A stretch of DNA of 14,720 bases from JAWLCQ01 sp041687095. Lineage in GTDB: Bacteria; Planctomycetota; Phycisphaerae; SM23-33. Shown here in pieces: positions 14,097 to 14,720 of this stretch. Within the stretch, counting starts at the first letter, position 1. Each line of letters begins with the position of its first letter. The stretch lies in contig JAWLCQ010000126.1 in the NCBI GenBank assembly GCA_041687095.1, positions 1 through 14,720 of the forward strand, in the 5' to 3' direction. The notes beneath the pieces were generated by a model. That model did not search any database. It saw only the letters and a list, made by a program, of their open reading frames with translations, and was not told where the DNA came from. A program made the translations under genes and the position numbers.

Positions 14097-14378
14097 GGGC
14101 CTTCTCCTTTCGCCTGGCCGAAGACCCCCGGCAGTGTCCAGTGAACCACGCTTTTCGGAATCTGGCAAGGTGGGCAGGCCATCAGATTCACGATTTCCCC
14201 GCCCCCCCACGCCGCCGCGGGTGTGGCCGAAAGCAGTGGTCCGCCGGGCAGGGAGGGTTGGATGGCATCAGGAACCCGCCGGGATCGTCGAAATCCGAAG
14301 CACGAAATCCGGAACAAATCCGACTAACCGTTCACGCGGCGCCCCCGGGGGTATGAGAAAGACGGCCGCCATCCGAAC
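14097..14378. other. Intergenic stretch upstream of the small gene
   Basis: No supported gene is present. On the minus strand TTGCCA with a poor -10 (TTCACT) 17 nt away near 14140-14170 is the only promoter-like pair found for the small gene, and it is weak. The stretch holds the AAATCCG repeat cluster at 14289-14322. Open frames here look like chance frames in GC-rich DNA. Confidence 0.4.
14289..14322. repeat. Short AAATCCG repeat cluster
   Basis: AAATCCG occurs at 14291-14297, 14305-14311 and 14316-14322. The first two copies are CGAAATCCG. From memory, similar degenerate ATCCGAA strings recur between genes in planctomycete-type genomes; I could not check this. It is non-coding. Confidence 0.55.
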
Positions 14379-14404
14379 CTCCCCACCGACCCCGCGTCGG
14401 TGGT
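14379..14404 (-). repeat. 26-bp hairpin repeat, copy 1
   Basis: The reverse complement is ACCACCGACGCGGGGTCGGT followed by GGGGAG, an exact inverted copy of 14492-14517. Each unit folds into an 8-bp stem (CCACCGAC/GTCGGTGG) with a 5-nt loop. Confidence 0.8.
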
Positions 14405-14491
14405 TCAAACGGCTCTCGACTACAGCCAGCGCGCGCCGGGTCCGCGCATCGTCCGCGCCCGTGGGGGATCCCGTAGTGCGGAAGCCGGCTT

Positions 14492-14517
14492 ACCACCGAC
14501 GCGGGGTCGGTGGGGAG
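14492..14517 (+). repeat. 26-bp hairpin repeat, copy 2
   Basis: It is identical over 26 bp to the reverse complement of copy 1, and is followed by copy 3 in the same orientation. It has an 8-bp stem and a GC-rich loop. There is no T-run, so it is not a normal terminator. Confidence 0.8.
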
Positions 14518-14569
14518 CAGGAGGAAGAACGGGATGGGAGGGGACCGCCGCCGTAGTCGATAGCCGTTT

Positions 14570-14595
14570 ACCACCGGCACGGGGCCGGTGGGGAG
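14570..14595 (+). repeat. 26-bp hairpin repeat, copy 3 (variant)
   Basis: It differs from copy 2 at three positions. Two of them are paired in the stem and change together (A-T to G-C, CCACCGGC/GCCGGTGG); the third is in the loop. This covariation suggests that the hairpin itself is kept. Confidence 0.75.
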
Positions 14596-14638
14596 AGGGA
14601 ATCGGACGCTCGCCTCGGTGCCGATATGCCCCTTTCTT

Positions 14639-14668
14639 CACGCCCTTCCTGCTGTCTGGAAGGGTGTG
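14639..14668. repeat. Isolated stem-loop of 11 bp
   Basis: CACGCCCTTCC (14639-14649) pairs with GGAAGGGTGTG (14658-14668) with one wobble pair and an 8-nt loop. No T-run follows on either strand, and no gene end is visible next to it. It may relate to a gene beyond the window end. Confidence 0.5.
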
Positions 14669-14720
14669 AACGATTACACCAAACGCGGCCCCGCCACAGG
14701 ACGCTTCGATTGCATCCCCG

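Noticed and set aside
14379..14595. The three 26-bp units as a CRISPR array
   Set aside because: One unit is inverted, spacing is irregular and there are only three copies with no cas genes.
14097..14720. Open frames on both strands in the right-hand end region
   Set aside because: They run through hairpin repeats, are rich in Arg, Pro and Gly, and lack ribosome sites.

Overview
The window is very GC-rich bacterial DNA with strong GC bias at third codon positions. It encodes a lipoprotein-type TolC homologue, so the cell has an outer membrane. The mix of a bacterial GH3-type adenylase, a membrane protein with a C-terminal CBM9-like domain, a NEW3-type Ig-like protein, DUF3526/NosY-like ABC-2 permeases and many dispersed hairpin repeats suggests a planctomycete (possibly Phycisphaerae). 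That is inference: no rRNA or marker gene is present. I see no tRNA, rRNA, CRISPR array or transposase.

Layout. (1) 1-251: a complete 192-bp MITE-like element with terminal inverted repeats and a perfect 9-bp target duplication, just upstream of the first gene. (2) 252-2969, plus strand: a membrane-anchored alpha/beta hydrolase followed 3 nt later by a GH3-family acyl-adenylating enzyme. (3) 2974-3113: a nested palindrome with a 17-bp tandem repeat between the convergent gene ends. (4) 13216 down to 3106, minus strand: a compact seven-gene operon, in transcription order TolC-like lipoprotein, coiled-coil/NEW3 protein with a C-terminal membrane anchor, ABC ATPase, three paralogous ABC-2 permeases, and a membrane-anchored HEAT/TPR/CBM9-like protein. 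Spacing is very tight (an ATGA and a TGATG overlap, otherwise gaps of 5-9 nt), except for a 142-nt gap with hairpins before the ATPase. (5) 13217-13889: the control region, with a second MITE-like copy in inverted orientation, a good sigma70-type promoter and a 6-6-6 dyad. (6) 13828-14096: a 68-codon gene with an ideal ribosome binding site and an intrinsic terminator. (7) 14097-14720: no convincing gene; three copies of a 26-bp hairpin repeat, a short AAATCCG repeat cluster and an isolated stem-loop.

How the genes may work together. The operon looks like one envelope-spanning ABC machine. The ATPase drives three inner-membrane permeases with large non-cytoplasmic domains. The coiled-coil/NEW3 protein sits in the periplasm on a C-terminal anchor and could bridge to the TolC-like channel, the role HlyD/MacA adaptors play elsewhere. 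The CBM9-like protein could present or recognise a glycan or other substrate. No classical adaptor gene is present, so this is a candidate for an undescribed tripartite system. The hydrolase/GH3 pair is a separate two-gene unit whose substrate cannot be read from sequence.
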